DNA of 64,000 bases from Prunus persica (Eukaryota > Streptophyta > Magnoliopsida > Rosales > Rosaceae): contig NC_034011.1 of assembly GCF_000346465.2 (NCBI RefSeq), positions 10,323,458 through 10,387,457 of the forward strand, given 5' to 3'. Shown piece after piece: positions 34,236 to 46,249 of the stretch. Numbering within the stretch: position 1 is the first letter of the stretch; every line of letters starts with the position of its first letter. The notes under the pieces were generated by a model. That model was given only the letters and a program-made list of their open reading frames with translations. It searched no databases and was not told the origin of the DNA. The position numbers and the translations under genes are program-made.

Positions 34236-34945
34236 TGTAGGGGCTTTTTCGTTCCGGCAGCTACAAATATGCTGGGCTGCCGTAAGGAGCAAATTGGTGA
34301 AATTACCCTATGTGTCTGAGTTCGAGAATCAGACCCCAAGAATTCTTCGAAAGGGTAGTGAAGCCTTCAGAAGCACCCTGGTTATCTTCACCAAAAAAAA
34401 TGATAGCTGCTTACAGATAAATATTATGGCTTGGCATGAGAAGCTTGTGGCATGGAGCTGAGCATTCATGAGTTCAGTATGAGAGAGAGAAAGAGCTGCG
34501 ATGTTTATGGAAAGAGAGGAAGAAGATGGAAGCATGGGTGGCTTTAGCATATTTCCAGCAGCTTGATGAAAGCTTCGTCAAGCTCCTAGGTGATTTGACA
34601 TAAGAGAAAATGGGAAGTAATGGAAGAACAAGGCTTGAAATCGAAGGGTTCCAGAGATGAGAGATGATGCTTGCTCTATCTGGATGTGGGTTTTGAGAGA
34701 GAGAAAAGAGGAAGATGGAAAAACAAAGCATGGAATTGAAGGGTTCCAGAGGGGATGCGTGCCTTCAATGAATTCTCCTGGTTGTTGGGAGGCTTGCAAC
34801 AACTAAGGTGAGTTGTTTTTGCTGGGTAGAAAGTGGCTCCTTTTGGCGCTGGAAAACCTTAATTTTGTCAAGCCTCCCTCCCCCTTTTCTTCACTTTCTT
34901 CCATTTATCTTGTTTGGTCAAATTTCCCTAGCCTGAACCCATAGG

Positions 34946-35566
34946 TGTTTGTGCAAATAATCTCGCGGGAGAATATTCGCTTTTAGATCCTTCAACCTTC
35001 GATCTTCCTCTCTCTCTTCCTTGATTCCTGTAAAAAAGATTGGAGTAAATAGACCACACCCGGGGGGTGTTGGCCAAAGGCCCTCGGATGTCTAAGTCAG
35101 TTCGAGTGTTTGTAGGAAAACATAGCTAAGCAAAGAGTACGGAGTTGTATGTATGGTGTGAACCAGGCGCCCGGAGCCATGTGGAGAAAATATGGAGAGT
35201 GGAGAGGGAGAGAGAGCTTCGGGTATTTTTCTCGGGTTTAGAAGTAGATTTAGATGTACCTTGAATGATGAATGAGGTCGTCTATTTATAGGAGCCTCGG
35301 GGCTAGGGTTTCGTAGAGAATATGATGAGTTTATTCTTCTCTTTATTAAGATAATATTTAAATTCACGATATTATCTTCTCTTTATTAGGGTAATATCTG
35401 AATTAATGATATTATCTTATTAAATAAAGATAATATCCTATTAATTAAGATATTTATCCCTATTAATTAATTGGTCAGTTAACCTAGTTCAATTAATTAA
35501 TTTAAGAGATAATCTTCTTTTCTACGTGACATGCCGTGATTGGAGACGAAAATATTTGCTCCCACA
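34946..35566 (-). repeat. Tat-like Gypsy 3' LTR
   Basis: The plus strand starts TGTTTGTGCAAATAATCTCG and ends GCTCCCACA. Adjacent on the right is a polypurine tract on the minus strand (GAGGGGGCATT) at 35567-35577. The TATA region lies near 35283-35292 (CTATTTATAGG). Confidence 0.93.
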
Positions 35567-35733
35567 AATGCCCCCTCAGCTTCTGCATAGCACTTGTGTG
35601 GCATGTAGGAGATGAAATTATTTTTTCGAGCTCTCCAACTGTGTCTGGGCTTCTTTGTAGATCGGATTCCTAATTGGCATAGCTTCTGTCTGGGCTTCTT
35701 TGAGGAATGAAGCTGCAACTTCGCGGGTGAAGG

Positions 35734-36848
35734 ATGTGTCTCCGTTTGAGGAAGAAGCCAAAGATCCCTTCTGCGGAGAAGACTCAAGTAAAAACTGTTT
35801 CCTTGTCATCAGCTAGGGTCAAACATCTCGTTGGTGCAAATAGCAAGAAGATTGGCGGTATGCGCAACATTAGGGATGTTCCCCTTAAGCTTCTTGCTGA
35901 AAAGTTTGGAGATCATGATCTGCTCTGTGAAGTAATTCGTGAGCAATCTAGTTCAACTGTTGAGAGGCAAAGATTTGAAGATATTCCTCTTCGAAGTTCG
36001 GGTTGTTTGCACCAGTCGAAGAGTAGAGGTTGATTTGGGAGGTCTGCTCATCCATCCAACCATCATGATCCAGCTATTGAGTCATGAGCAGTCAAGCGTG
36101 GAGTTGATTCGTCATCGCCAATTCCTTTGGAAGTGAGGTTGGCAGAGGCTAGGAAAGCAAGGGAGTCATCTGCATGGGTGAAAGGTTCTTCTTCAATGTG
36201 AGCGGCTGATCCAAAAGTGGACAAGTCCAGCCGTGCAAGGGATGCAGGCATGTCTGATTTGCTCACGACGCATCTTCTATCAAGTCCATCCGCTTATGCT
36301 GAGCTGGTTGATCAAATCTGTCAGGCTGGCGATCTTGGTATTTTTTCAAGTCTTTCCTTGAAAAAACAAAGGGAAGCGACGTTTCATCTGCTTCAAAAAT
36401 GAGTAGTTTTTGCTGTTGAGACTATTCGGAACTCATTTGCTGTTGCCCCTTCTTCTGCTCAGCTTAACGATTTGGAGAAGAAGGATGCAGAACTGATTAG
36501 CAAGCTTTCTACCGAGTAGACCTGTTATGAGAAGAAGACGGCTGATTTAAGGACGATGATATATGAGCTGAAGAGTTCCCTTGCTGAGAAGGATTCTGAA
36601 CTTCGCTGTTCTGTTGCTGACTTGGCTAGTCGAAAAGATGCTTTCTTTTGTCTTGAGCGCAAGAATGCTAACAAGCTTTTGGCTAGATTTCGAGCCTATC
36701 ACAAGTCTGCTGAAGAATCCAATTTCGAAGCTACCATGGATGCATACAAGCTGGGCTACTTGGACTGCCCAAATGGAGATGATCCCTTATATGCCATTGG
36801 AGATGGAGACATCGTGATGCTCTGTCCTGACTTGCTCCCTATACAAAG
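35734..36848 (+). pseudogene. Antisense coiled-coil ORF of the Tat-like Gypsy, first part
   Basis: Opposite to gag-pol, this frame sits between integrase and the 3' LTR. It encodes charged, helix-forming sequence: VKHLVGANSKKIGGMRN, LLAEKFGDHDLLCEVI, then (36217-36402) SDLLTTHLLSSPSAYAELVD and SSLSLKKQREATFHLLQK, then (36556-36848) YELKSSLAEKDSELRCSV and YHKSAEESNFEATMDAYK, with stops and frameshifts between pieces. It resembles the plant retrotransposon proteins of unknown function that some Tat elements (such as Grande) carry in antisense. It continues past the solo LTR at 39421. Confidence 0.65.
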
Positions 36849-39420
36849 CGTAACATCTCGACTCCAAATTTAACCCTCTATTTAAGTTATTTAAATTATT
36901 TAAGGGAAATTACAAATTTACCCTTGAGATAAGGGTATTTTGGTCATTTTCTAACCGGAGAGAGTTTGAGGCAGTGACTCATATTTTTGGATAGGTCGTA
37001 CTGAGATGAGTTCGTAGACACGTAGTGGGTTCGAATCGGAGTTATAACGAGAGAGATATGGTCAAAAGAAACCCAGTGGCACAATCGTAATTATTTCAAA
37101 ATGAGATTTTTATAAAAAATCAGATTTCTCTCTCTCTCTCTCTCTCTCTCCCTCCCGCGAGCTCTCTCTCTCTCCCTCCCGCGAGCTCTCTCTCTCTTTC
37201 TCTCCCGTCGGCCTCTCTCTCTCTCCTTGTATCTCCCGCCACCGGCCGCGGCTGCGGACGGGACCGGTGCCAAAAGGACAGGCTCGGCCTCGGCGTCACG
37301 ACCCAGCCCTCCCCCGACATCGGCTGCCGCTCCAGCCGCCGAAAAAAGGTGATTTTCTCCCGGTTTTCGTCCGAACTTCACTGACTCCGATCTCCCTCCT
37401 CCGGCCGCCATTTCTGGCGATCAAGGTATGGAAATTCATCCCTTCTTCATGCTCTAGCTGCCTGTTGGGTAGGATTGGATCGAATATTAGCGTAGACAAT
37501 TCGATTTTCGAATTGAAATTCGACCAGTTTTGGGATCGCGATTCCGGCCACTTCCGGTCAGTTTTTGGGGTAGGTCCAAGAACAAAAGTGGCTCCAAATA
37601 GGGTGTTATACCTAGGGTAGGAGTTTGGAGCCGTAGTTTTGAGATTTTCCGGCGATGCGTAATCGCTTTGGACACCCAACGCTGCCGGCGCATGTGGCGG
37701 CACGTGGGCGAGGGTAGTGGAGTAGCACTGTGTCTCGATGAGATCCTTATGTTGTCACGAGTGTGTAGGATTTCGCAAATCTCAATTCGGACATCGTTTG
37801 ACTATCGAACGGACGATCGCATATTGCGCTTTATCCGGGTTCGATAGGTTGGGACCGTTGGATGGTCTCAAATTTAATATATGTTAATCTAGGTAGTTCT
37901 AGGATCATGTAGGAATTCACGGATCGTGAATCGGAGCCCCGGATGTTTTGAATAAATAATTTAAAGTTTACGTTTTATATTAACCGTCAGATCGTGCAAT
38001 CGAGAGCGATCAGACCGTCCGATCTGGACCAAACTTGCAGGACGAGTGTCCTATACCTTGTAGAACCCATAGGAACTTTCGGATCGGAATTTGGAGGTCG
38101 TGGGCCCCGTAGGCCCGTTTGACTAGGGTTAGGGTAGTTTGACCCTTGGTTGACCGTGAGTCTCCCGGAGTAATCTCACCTTCCTAGGGGGATTATCGGG
38201 TGCTAGACTATTGTTGAGGTTTATACAATATTAGAAATAAATTATATATGTATATACGTTTGTAAAGGTATAAAAGGAGTCTAGAATGTCAGTTTGAAGT
38301 GCTATACAAACTACCTTAGGTACCTCCCCGGATTTTTGTAACACTACAAGTACCACCCTGTGAAAGTTTAGGTCTCGCGTGGCGTAGGTTATCCGGCGTT
38401 GAGATAGACCCCATATGTGATGTTGGTTGTACCGGCGTATGGGGAGATTATGTGATATATTGTTGAGGTCGCACATGGCGTAGGTTATCCGGCGTGTCGA
38501 CAGACCCCATACGTGGCGTTGGTTGTACCGGCGTATGGGGAGATATGTGATATGATGCTCAGGTCTCATGTGGCGTAGGTTATCCGGCGTTGAGACAGAC
38601 CCCATACGTGGTGTTGGTTGTACCGGCGTATGGGGAGATTATATGATATGTTGTGGAGGTCGCACGTGGCGTAGGTTATCCGGCATGGCGACAGACCCCA
38701 TACGTGGCGTTGGTTGTACCGGCGTATGAGGAGATATGTGATATGATGTGCAGGTCTCACGTGGCGTAGGTTATCCGGTGTAGAGACAGACCCCATACGT
38801 GGCGTTAGTTGTACCGGCGTATGGGGAGATATTGTGATAGTATGGTATGGTCGCACGTGTTGACAGGCCCCATGCGTGGCGTTAAAAACCAGCGTATGGG
38901 GAGATTATGTGAAATACAGAGAAATGAAATAAGGTATTGCCTATGTGTGGAATTGGGTTTTAAGGAAGAACTACGTGTGGCTTGATCCCTCAGTAAAGGT
39001 AGGTAGGCAGCCTAAGGTTATTAGGTGCAGCCGCAGATATAGATGCGATTGTGTTTGGAGATTAAAACCTCGTATGCTGAAATTTAGTACTCATAATTTA
39101 TATTTGAATTTATCGTTTGCCTTGTTTAAGGCATGAATTGATTTGTTAGCGTGTTTGGTAGTTTGTTGAGAATTATTAGAAGGCCGAAGGCCGTTTGTGT
39201 GAATTGCATGAAATTATATTGTGCGTGCTGCCCGTTGGGAATATTAAATGTGTTTTTATGCAGGTTGTAAATTTGGGAAATGTCCAATTTACAAGGGAGA
39301 CTCTGCCGAAATTTCGACAGAAAGTCTCGGTCTTTAGTTAGTGGGCCCGGCATCGGGGTGATGTCGGGAATTTCACAGGATTTGCCTCGGGTTTTGGGAA
39401 ATTCGGGGCGGGTCCTTTCA
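36849..39420 (+). mobile_element. Second Del/Tekay-like solo LTR, 2572 bp
   Basis: Starts CGTAACATCTCGACTCC (TG mutated to CG) and ends GCGGGTCCTTTCA. The flanks CAAAG (36844-36848) and TAAAG (39421-39425) are a 4/5 matching duplication. The antisense ORF reads on in frame from one side to the other, which confirms insertion. It shares blocks with the solo LTR at 16488-19042. It contains CT-rich sequence at 37123-37225 and a tandem array at 38360-38930. Open frames inside (for example 37091-37703) overlap on both strands and are compositional. Confidence 0.85.
38360..38930. repeat. Tandem repeat, about 95-105 bp unit, 5-6 copies
   Basis: Units contain GTGGCGTAGGTTATCCGGCG, GACAGACCCCATACGTGGCG and TTGTACCGGCGTATGGGGAG. 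Present in this solo LTR and not in its relative at 16.5-19 kb. The frames that cross it are repeats of the same peptide and are not genes. Confidence 0.93.
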
Positions 39421-39750
39421 TAAAGTGAGCAGGTTAATGCTGTGAACATGGAAGGAGTTGAAGAGCATGTGGCTGAGGAGGATGCAGCTGATGAGGTGGT
39501 GGCAGACGTCATAGATTAGGCATGTGGAGCTACTGAGAGCATGGTTGATTCAGTGGACGCTGAAGAGGCTGCAGATCAAGGATCAACTGCTGGGAGACGG
39601 TAGTTGAAGAGGATGTAGCAGAGGAGGATGCAGCTGATGAGGTGGTGGCAGACGTCATAGATCAGGCATGTGGAGTTACTGAGAGCGTGGCTGATCAGGT
39701 GGACGCTAAAGAGGCTACAGATCAAGGATCTCCTTTTGGCGTTTCAAAGT
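39421..39750 (+). pseudogene. Antisense ORF of the Tat-like Gypsy, last part
   Basis: Continues the frame interrupted at 36848: MEGVEEHVAEEDAADEVVA, an acidic tail, until TAG at about 39517. A block of about 125 bp (GAGGATGCAGCTGATGAGGT to CAGATCAAGGATC) is then repeated at about 39609-39731, so the tail contained tandem acidic repeats. Confidence 0.65.
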
Positions 39751-39959
39751 AGACGAATACTTCTTTATTTCCTTTCAGCTTTTGTAGTATGCTTTTTGTT
39801 TAGAATAGTTGGTCTTGTTTGACCATCTTCTTTTTGTTTGAGCTTGGCCGGTTGGTCACTTTGCTATGGAAATTTCAGTCTTTATTTTTTCAACTTCAAT
39901 TTGCATATTGTCTTTTGAATTGCTTGAGTAACTGGCAAGTGTATTGGTTGTACATTTCC

Positions 39960-40700
39960 CTTAGGATTTTGGCAAAAGCCAGGGTCCCCTTTGAGGGACT
40001 TCGAGCGTATTCTGCATTTTTCGGAGAACGCTTAGGACGCTTCTGGTCGTTGCCCTACGTCTCCCTTAGGACGTTGCTTATGAACAACTGTATTACTATC
40101 CTGCGCCCTTAGGAAACGGATAGGAACCTGGATACCTCCCTTTGGAAATTCCTGGCGCACCCTGCATCTCCCTTAGGACGCTTTTTTGCTGGTTGTGTCT
40201 CTTGAAGGACGCTTCTGGTCGTTGACCTGCGTCTCCCTTAGGACATTGCTTATGGACAACTGTATGACTATCTTGCCCCCTTCGGAAACAAATAGGAACC
40301 TGGATATCTCCCTTAGGAAATTCCTGGCGCACCCTGCGGCTCTCTTAGGACGCTTTTTATGAGCAACTGTTTGACTATCCTGCCTCTCTTAGGAAACGAA
40401 TAGGAACCTAGATACTTCCCACAGGAAGCATGGAGACCTTCTTTTAAGAATTCCTGGTGCACCCTGCTTCTCCTGAAGGACGCTTCTGGTCGTCGCCCTG
40501 CGTCTCCCTTAGGACGCTGCTTATGGGCAACTGTATGACTATCCTGCCCCCCTTAGGAAACGGATAGGAACCTGGATACTTCCCTTAGTAAATTCTTGAC
40601 GCACCTTGGGTCTCCCTTAGAAATCTTCTTTGTGGACTGTGTCACCTTTAGGATGCTTCTAGTCGTCGCCCTGCTTCTCCCGAATGACGCTGCTTATGGG
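39960..40700. repeat. Tandem repeat region downstream of pol, about 171-bp unit
   Basis: Units begin GGACGCTTCTGGTCGTTG (40034, 40205 and 40478, with shortened ones between) and contain AGGAAACGGATAGGAACCTG and AATTCCTGGCGCACCCTG. It lies between integrase and the antisense ORF, a position where Tat/Ogre elements often carry tandem repeats. Non-coding. Confidence 0.88.
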
Positions 40701-40729
40701 CAACTATGTATTTTTTTGAAGAAGGCGGT

Positions 40730-41690
40730 GATCTACTTGCCGATGAATTATGAGCCATTGTCGGTAGCTAGTGATTGTGGGCAGCCAAACCGGTAGATAA
40801 TGTTTCTCTAGATAAATCGTTCCACATCGGCTTCTTTAGTAGAGGATAGAGCTTCGACCTCGATCCATTTAGTAAAGTAATTAGTGACGACGATCATTGT
40901 CACATCCCAGGATCGGCTCCACCGTAGCACGATATTGTCCGCTTTGGGCCCTCCCTCTCTAGCCCTCACGGTTTTGTTTCTGGGAGCTCACGAGCAACTT
41001 TCCAGTGGGTCACCCATCTTGGGATTGCTCTGGCCCCCAACTCGCTTAACTTCGGAGTTCTTACGACTCCGAAGCCAGTGAGCTCCTAAAAGGCCTCGTG
41101 CTAGATGGATGCGGGTGTGCACATATAAGGCACATCACCCCCTCTCCGTTGGTTGATGTGGGATCTTACAATCATCATTTCTTTTTTGGCAGCTACTGGT
41201 GGCATGGGGCCTACTAAGTCGATGGCCAATTGCATGAAAGGCCATGGACTGTTCTGCGGATGGTAGACTTCGGCAGGAATATTAGGAACTGGTTTGTACC
41301 TTTGGCAACAATCACATCTTTTGACATATTCAGTATAATCATGGCGTATGGTAGGCCATAAATAGCATACGTTTAGAGCCTTCTAGGCAAGTGACCTGCC
41401 CCCAGAGTGGTTGCCGCACTCGCCGTCGTGAATTTTACAGAGGACCTCAAGTATTTGAGGGTATTTTATGCAAGTGAGATGAGGGCCTGAGTATGATCTG
41501 CGAATGAGCTTGTCGTCTGTCATCTAATATCTCGCGGCTTTCTGCTGGACCTTCCTAGCTTCGGACTTATCCATTGGCAGATTTCCATTCACTAAGTAGT
41601 CGATGATGGGGTCTTGCCAGCTGGGGTCTTCATCAATCTGCATTGAGTCGATTGGCTCTATTTCCTCGATGCTTGGCCGGTCAAGGTGTT
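40730..41690 (-). pseudogene. Gypsy integrase, interrupted by Cassandra
   Basis: Minus-strand reading gives the zinc-binding part (HDGECGNHSGG, YVKRCDCCQRYKPVPN), then SPWPFMQLAIDLVGPMPP with the first Asp of the DDE core. After the 273-bp Cassandra insertion come NYFTKWIEVEAL and FGCPQSLATDNGS with the second Asp. In-frame stops occur (for example after SGGRSLA). The family function is integration of the cDNA. This copy is inactive. Confidence 0.85.
40898..41170 (-). mobile_element. Cassandra TRIM solo LTR with 5S rRNA-like segment
   Basis: Minus strand begins TGTAAGATCCCACATCAACC and ends CCTGGGATGTGACA. Identical ATCAT duplications flank it (40893-40897 and 41171-41175). The middle (about 40975-41085) reads ACTCCGAAGTTAAGCGAGTT, then AAGATGGGTGACCCACTGG, the conserved 5S rRNA-derived region with pol III control elements that defines Cassandra. 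This is a short non-coding LTR, not a 5S gene. It interrupts the integrase of the Tat-like element, so it is younger than that element. Confidence 0.95.
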
Positions 41691-42610
41691 AGACTGGGAT
41701 GGAGCATCTGAACTGGGTGTCCAGTGCTGATCCTAGGCTAGAAAACACATTTGCATGAGTGTTCTCTACCCGTGGAACTTGTTCGATGGTGAAAGTAGGG
41801 AATTCTTTCAAAAGTCCTTGGACTATGTCGAGGTACTGGACCATTCTTGGATGTTTTGCCATGTACTCGCCTGAGGCTTGATTCGTGATCAGCTGGGAGT
41901 CTGAGTAGATGGCCAATCTCTTGATCAACAGTTCTTTTGCTAGGCGCAGTCCTGCAAGCAATGCCTTATATTCTGCCTCGTTGTTTGAAGCAGAAAAGCC
42001 TAGTGTGATGGCTTGTTCCAACAAAGTTCCATCTGAGGTGATTATGACGACACCTACCCCTGCTCCCTTGTGATTTGATGTTCCATCTACATGCAACTGC
42101 CACATGTCGTTAAGCAGGTTTGAATCGGTGGGGGAGGCATCGTCAACTTTTTCCTTCTTTTTGCGATCAACTTCTCTTCTTCGGTTGTCGGAGTAAACTC
42201 TACAACAAAATCTGCTAAATTTTGAGCTTTTACAGCAGTCTTCGGCCGTAGAGGAGGTCGTATTGACTGAGTTCGATAGTCAATTTCATGAGTCACTGAG
42301 AAGCGTTGGGGCTGTGGAGAATCAACCTCCAAGGAAATTCTGTTATGATAATTATCCGGTGTGCTTGATAGTAGGGCCTTAGTTTTCTCTCGAAAACAAA
42401 AAGCGAAAAAATGAGCTTCTCCATTTTCGGATAGCGAGTCTCTGCATCGAGGAGAGCTTTTGAAGTGTAGAATATTGGACATGGTGCCCCTAGCTCTTCT
42501 CGGATGAGAGCTGAGTTGAATGCTGAGTCGGACACCGCCAGGTGGATATACAAGTCTTCGCCTGGTTTCAATTTTGAGAGTAAGGCAGGTGAAGTGAGGT
42601 AGGTTTTCAA
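41689..42610 (-). pseudogene. Gypsy dual RNase H region
   Basis: Minus strand, 42610 downwards: LYIHLAVSDSAFNSALIREE, PIFYTSKALLDAETRYPKME and FERKLRPYYQAHRI, the RT-linked RNase H. A second domain from 42105 follows: WQLHVDGTSNHKGAGVGVV, SNNEAEYKALLAGLRLA and YSDSQLITNQ, with the D-E-D residues of archaeal-type RNase H in place. A frame change lies between the two near 42293. Two RNase H domains are characteristic of Tat elements. Confidence 0.88.
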
Positions 42611-43535
42611 GTTTTGAAAAGCTACTTCACACTCGTCATCCTATTTGTCTTTGTGTCATTTCTTCAAGGCTTTGAAGAATAACCTGCACTTGTCGGTAGA
42701 TCTTGAGAGGAATCGATTGAGAGCTGCCGCTCTACCCATTAGACTTTGTATCTCCTTTGTTGTGGAAGGTGACTTCATATTGAGTATGGCCTTGATTTGA
42801 TTTGGATGCGCCTCAATTCCTTTTTGGGTGACTAAGTATCTCAGGAATCGGCCGGACGAGACTCCAAATGTGCATTATCTCGGGTTCAACTTCATGTTGT
42901 ATTTTCAGAGTAGGCTGAACGCCTCGACAAGGTTCTTGATGTGGTCTGCTCGCTCGGGAGCTTTGACTAATATGTCGTCTACGTAGTCCTCCATAGTCTT
43001 GCCGATTTGCTCCTTGAAAATTTTGTTCACCAGCCTTTGGTAGGTTCCTCCAACGTTCTTCAGCCCAAAGGGCATGACTTTGTAGTAGTATGTACCTCTT
43101 TCGATGATGAAGGAGGTCTTTGCCTTGTCGTCTTCATGCATCATGATTCGGTTGTAGCTGGAGTAGGTGTCCATGAAGATTAGCAGTTGATTGCTGGAAG
43201 TTGAGGTCGATGTAGTCGACGCATACTCTCCACATTCCTTTATATTTTTTTGCTATTAAAACAACGTTCGCCAGCCATTCTGTGTAGCAGACTTCTTCAA
43301 TGAAACCGGCAGCTAGAAGCTTGTCGATCTCAGCTTCAATGATGGCAACCCATTTTGGGGCGAAGTTGCGTCTCATTTGTGCTATAGACTTGATAACTGG
43401 GTTGACATGTAGGCGATGGCAGATGATTTGGGGATTGATGTATGGCGTGTCGGATGGCGACCATGCAAATACGTCTTTGTTGTTCTTGAGGAAGGCTGCA
43501 AGCTTTGCCTTTTCCTCCTGGCTTGTCAGAATCAA
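42611..43535 (-). pseudogene. Gypsy reverse transcriptase
   Basis: 43535-43134 encodes the fingers and palm start (KDVFAWSPSDTPYINP, GFIEEVCYTEWLANVV, WRVCVDYIDLN). After a frameshift, 43174-42905 encodes SSYNRIMMHEDDKAKTSF, YYKVMPFGLKNVGGTYQRL and the catalytic YVDD in MEDYVDDILVKA. The connection region to RNase H reads through stops. RT copies the genomic RNA into DNA. This copy is broken between the two halves of the palm. Confidence 0.9.
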
Positions 43536-43629
43536 GGGGTACTAGCTCAACGTCCTCCTCGGGCTTCCATCCTTCTTCAGGAAATACCTCTGGACGGATT
43601 CCCTCAACTTGGTCCTGATTCTTTGATTG

Positions 43630-44596
43630 CTATTAGGGGGTAGTTATTCCCTTTCCTTTCTGGTCTAATTGGCCATCAGGAACGGGATCTGCTTTCTCCT
43701 CTACTTGTTCTACTCCCTTCATATCTGCCTGATTCACAGGGAGAAACTGTGTTTGCTTGCTTCTCTTCAGCCCTTGAGCTGAGCATTCCTTTGCCATTGT
43801 CTGCTCTCTATTGATCTGGCCAGTACACCTCCAGGGATTGGGTAGCAGATCTTCTGATGTGTGGCGGAGATGATGATGTTGATCTTGCCGATCCATGGTT
43901 TACCCAGAATGCCATTGTAGGGTGAGAATTCATCAATGACCATGAACGTTTGCGAGCTGATTACAAGTGGGGAGTAGACGTCGAGATCTACGTGCCCACG
44001 GTAACCGTTGTTGCTCCATTGAAGCCAGTTAGCGACTTGGCTGATTTATTGATCTTTGTCTCTAAGCCCATCTGTTGGTTGACTGCCCGTTGTAAGATGT
44101 TGGCTGTACTGGCCTCATCTGCATGGATTCGGTCGACCATGGCTTGAGCAATTTGAATGCTGATGACAAGGGCGTCGTTGTGTGGTAGATTAAGGTCGAT
44201 TAGATCTTTCTTTTGGAAGCCGATCACGGAATCGTCTTCTTCCAATGGGAAACTAGTGGAGACCTGGGAGATCATGGTGGCCAATTTGATCTTCCTCTTT
44301 TCTTTGCTGGTCAGCCCAGACTCCTTGGAGTCAGCTAGGATTGTGTTAATCCTTATGACCTTCTGGGGTGGCTTCTTAGTAGTATCGTTGTCCTCAATCT
44401 GCAGGATGGCCTGATTCGCGATGAACTCCATGCAATGACCTTCTCTCACGAGTTCTTCGAGGTGCACTTTCCAAGCAAAGAAATTATTCGTATTGTGCCC
44501 GTACGTTGCATCAAAGGCACAGTATTTTCTTGTATCCCTCTTATCCGGATTTCCTTTCAAGGGTGGCGGTCTTTTTACCCAAGGTTTGTCCTTCAC
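43630..44596 (-). pseudogene. Gypsy gag C-terminus and protease, degenerate
   Basis: 44596 downwards: a knuckle-like CAFDATYGHNTNNFFAWK in which the second Cys has become Phe, a QVSTSFPLEEDDSVIGF linker, then a protease-like DALVISIQIAQAMVDRIHAD. The catalytic D-(S/T)-G is replaced by DEA, so the protease is dead even if read. Stops separate it from RT; the sequence at 43633-43896 is a shifted remnant of the spacer. Confidence 0.75.
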
Positions 44597-44849
44597 TTGA
44601 GCTCAAATTTGATGTATAGAGATGGAACTTGGTTTAGTTCTCTTTTGTCGTAACGTCTCTTTGTGGGCGTGACCTGTGTCTGCCTTTGTCCCAGCTGCTA
44701 AGCCTATTGCTTCTTTGGCCTGCCTGCTTGGTCGGTTGATCTTCCAGCTCGGTGGACTTCTTCGCGGTGATTCGATCGTCATCCCAAAGTGCGTAGCGTT
44801 CCGTGGTCACGAAGACCTCTGCCAGAGTCTAGCTGGGAGTGATAGTCAA

Positions 44850-46249
44850 CTAGCGATATAAGTCGTGTTCAGCTGGAAGACCTTTCTTGAATGCAGAGGA
44901 CGCGATTCGGTCATCGCATCCTACGATGTTGGCCTTTTCTACTTTGAATCTTTTGATGTAATCTCGAAGGGATTCATTGAGCTTCTTGCATAGGTTGTAC
45001 AGGTGGTCAAGGTTCTTCTTGATTGTCCAGTAAGAAGTGTACTCCTTGGTGAAGACATAAGCAAACCCCTTGAAGCTGCTGATCAACCTGGATGGCAGGG
45101 TATGGAACCAGTTCTGAGCTGCTCCCCACAAAGTCATTGCAAACACCTTGCACATTAGCGCGTCTTTGGTTTTATAAAGGAACATAAGGCTCTTGAAATG
45201 CTTCAAATGGCTTTCGGGATCAAAATCCCCTTTGAAGCATGTGAAAGAGAGAGTTAAGAATCGTTTTGGGGGAGCAGCCTGCTCAATTTCAGCGGTGAAG
45301 GTTAGGAGTTTGCTCGGTCTACCTCAACGCGTAGTGCATCTTTGAAATTTCGGCCAATCTTTAAGTCTCGAAATCGGTTATTCACAAGCTTCTCAACGTC
45401 TTCTGCACACATGGTTGGTCGGTCACGTTGATGACCTTCGCAATATAGGCGATGATGATTGACTTCCTCATTGGTTTGCGAGGGTCAAACTTCTCAGTTG
45501 CGTTGCCTAAGCAGCGTGTTGGTGGACTTCGATTGTGAGGGATTTTATGTAACTTGGCGACGAGAGTTGGTTCTTCCAGAGAGAGCAGCGGAGGGCCTTT
45601 CTTCACGGTCCTCATTTTGAGGGTTAACAGGTTGACCTCCCTGGGGGCCTAGCCTTTAGTGAATATTTCTCTGCGAGCGGGCAATGAAGCGCCTTTCTTC
45701 ACGATCCTGCTTGCGATGATTGTCAGTTTGACCTCCTTTTGAGCCCAGCCTTTCATGAACATTTCCTTGTGGGCCCAAGCGGGCACGGATGCCAAGTTGT
45801 GGGCCCAACCTATTACGCACGTTGGTCCTTAAATTCAATATGGGTGGGAGACTTTGTCTGCTTTGAGTGTGGCTTGCAGATGTTCATGACATGTGGGCAA
45901 GCTGATAGCGTTGGTGTCCATCTCCTTGTCTGCTTACTTCTGCTCGACCTGCTTGGTTCCCATCAAACTGACTATCGGCGCATTTGTCCATCATTCTCTT
46001 TTCGCCTTGTTGTCCAAGGTTTTGGGCCAAGTTTATTTGGTTGAGGAGCTGCCTCATCAAATTGTTTTGGTCGTCCATTCTTTGAGTTTGCTGGTCAACT
46101 CTCAGATTAAGGTCTACTTGACTTCGTGGATCGGAATGAGAGAAATGTGTGGAGCCCAATTGCACACGGGCTAGGGTTTCATTGGATGTGTATGCGAGAG
46201 CATGCGTCTTACGTGGAGGCAATGGAGGGAATGCTTGAAGTTGCTCCAA
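44850..46249 (-). pseudogene. Gypsy gag, fragmented
   Basis: 46249-45884 holds a Gln-rich N-terminal part (QQTQRMDDQNNLMRQLLNQI). 45838-45656 and 45615-45382 are spacer pieces (LGPQGNVHERLGSKGG; CVQKTLRSL). 45206-44850 is the Gag core: KHFKSLMFLYKTK, LWGAAQNWFHTLPSRLI, VFTKEYTSYW and ESLRDYIKRFKVEKAN. Stops and frameshifts separate all pieces. Gag forms the particle and packages RNA. The related relic at 32333-32920 shows the same core. Confidence 0.85.

Noticed and set aside
37091..37703. Overlapping frames on both strands, GC-rich
   Set aside because: They sit in the CT-rich and GC-rich leader of a solo LTR with no domain and no splice evidence.
38231..38856. Repetitive frame reading ITYATCDLN-type peptides
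   Set aside because: It is produced by the tandem repeat inside a solo LTR, and the unit length keeps it open.
40975..41085. 5S rRNA gene
   Set aside because: The 5S-like sequence is bounded by TG...CA ends and ATCAT duplications, so it is a Cassandra LTR.
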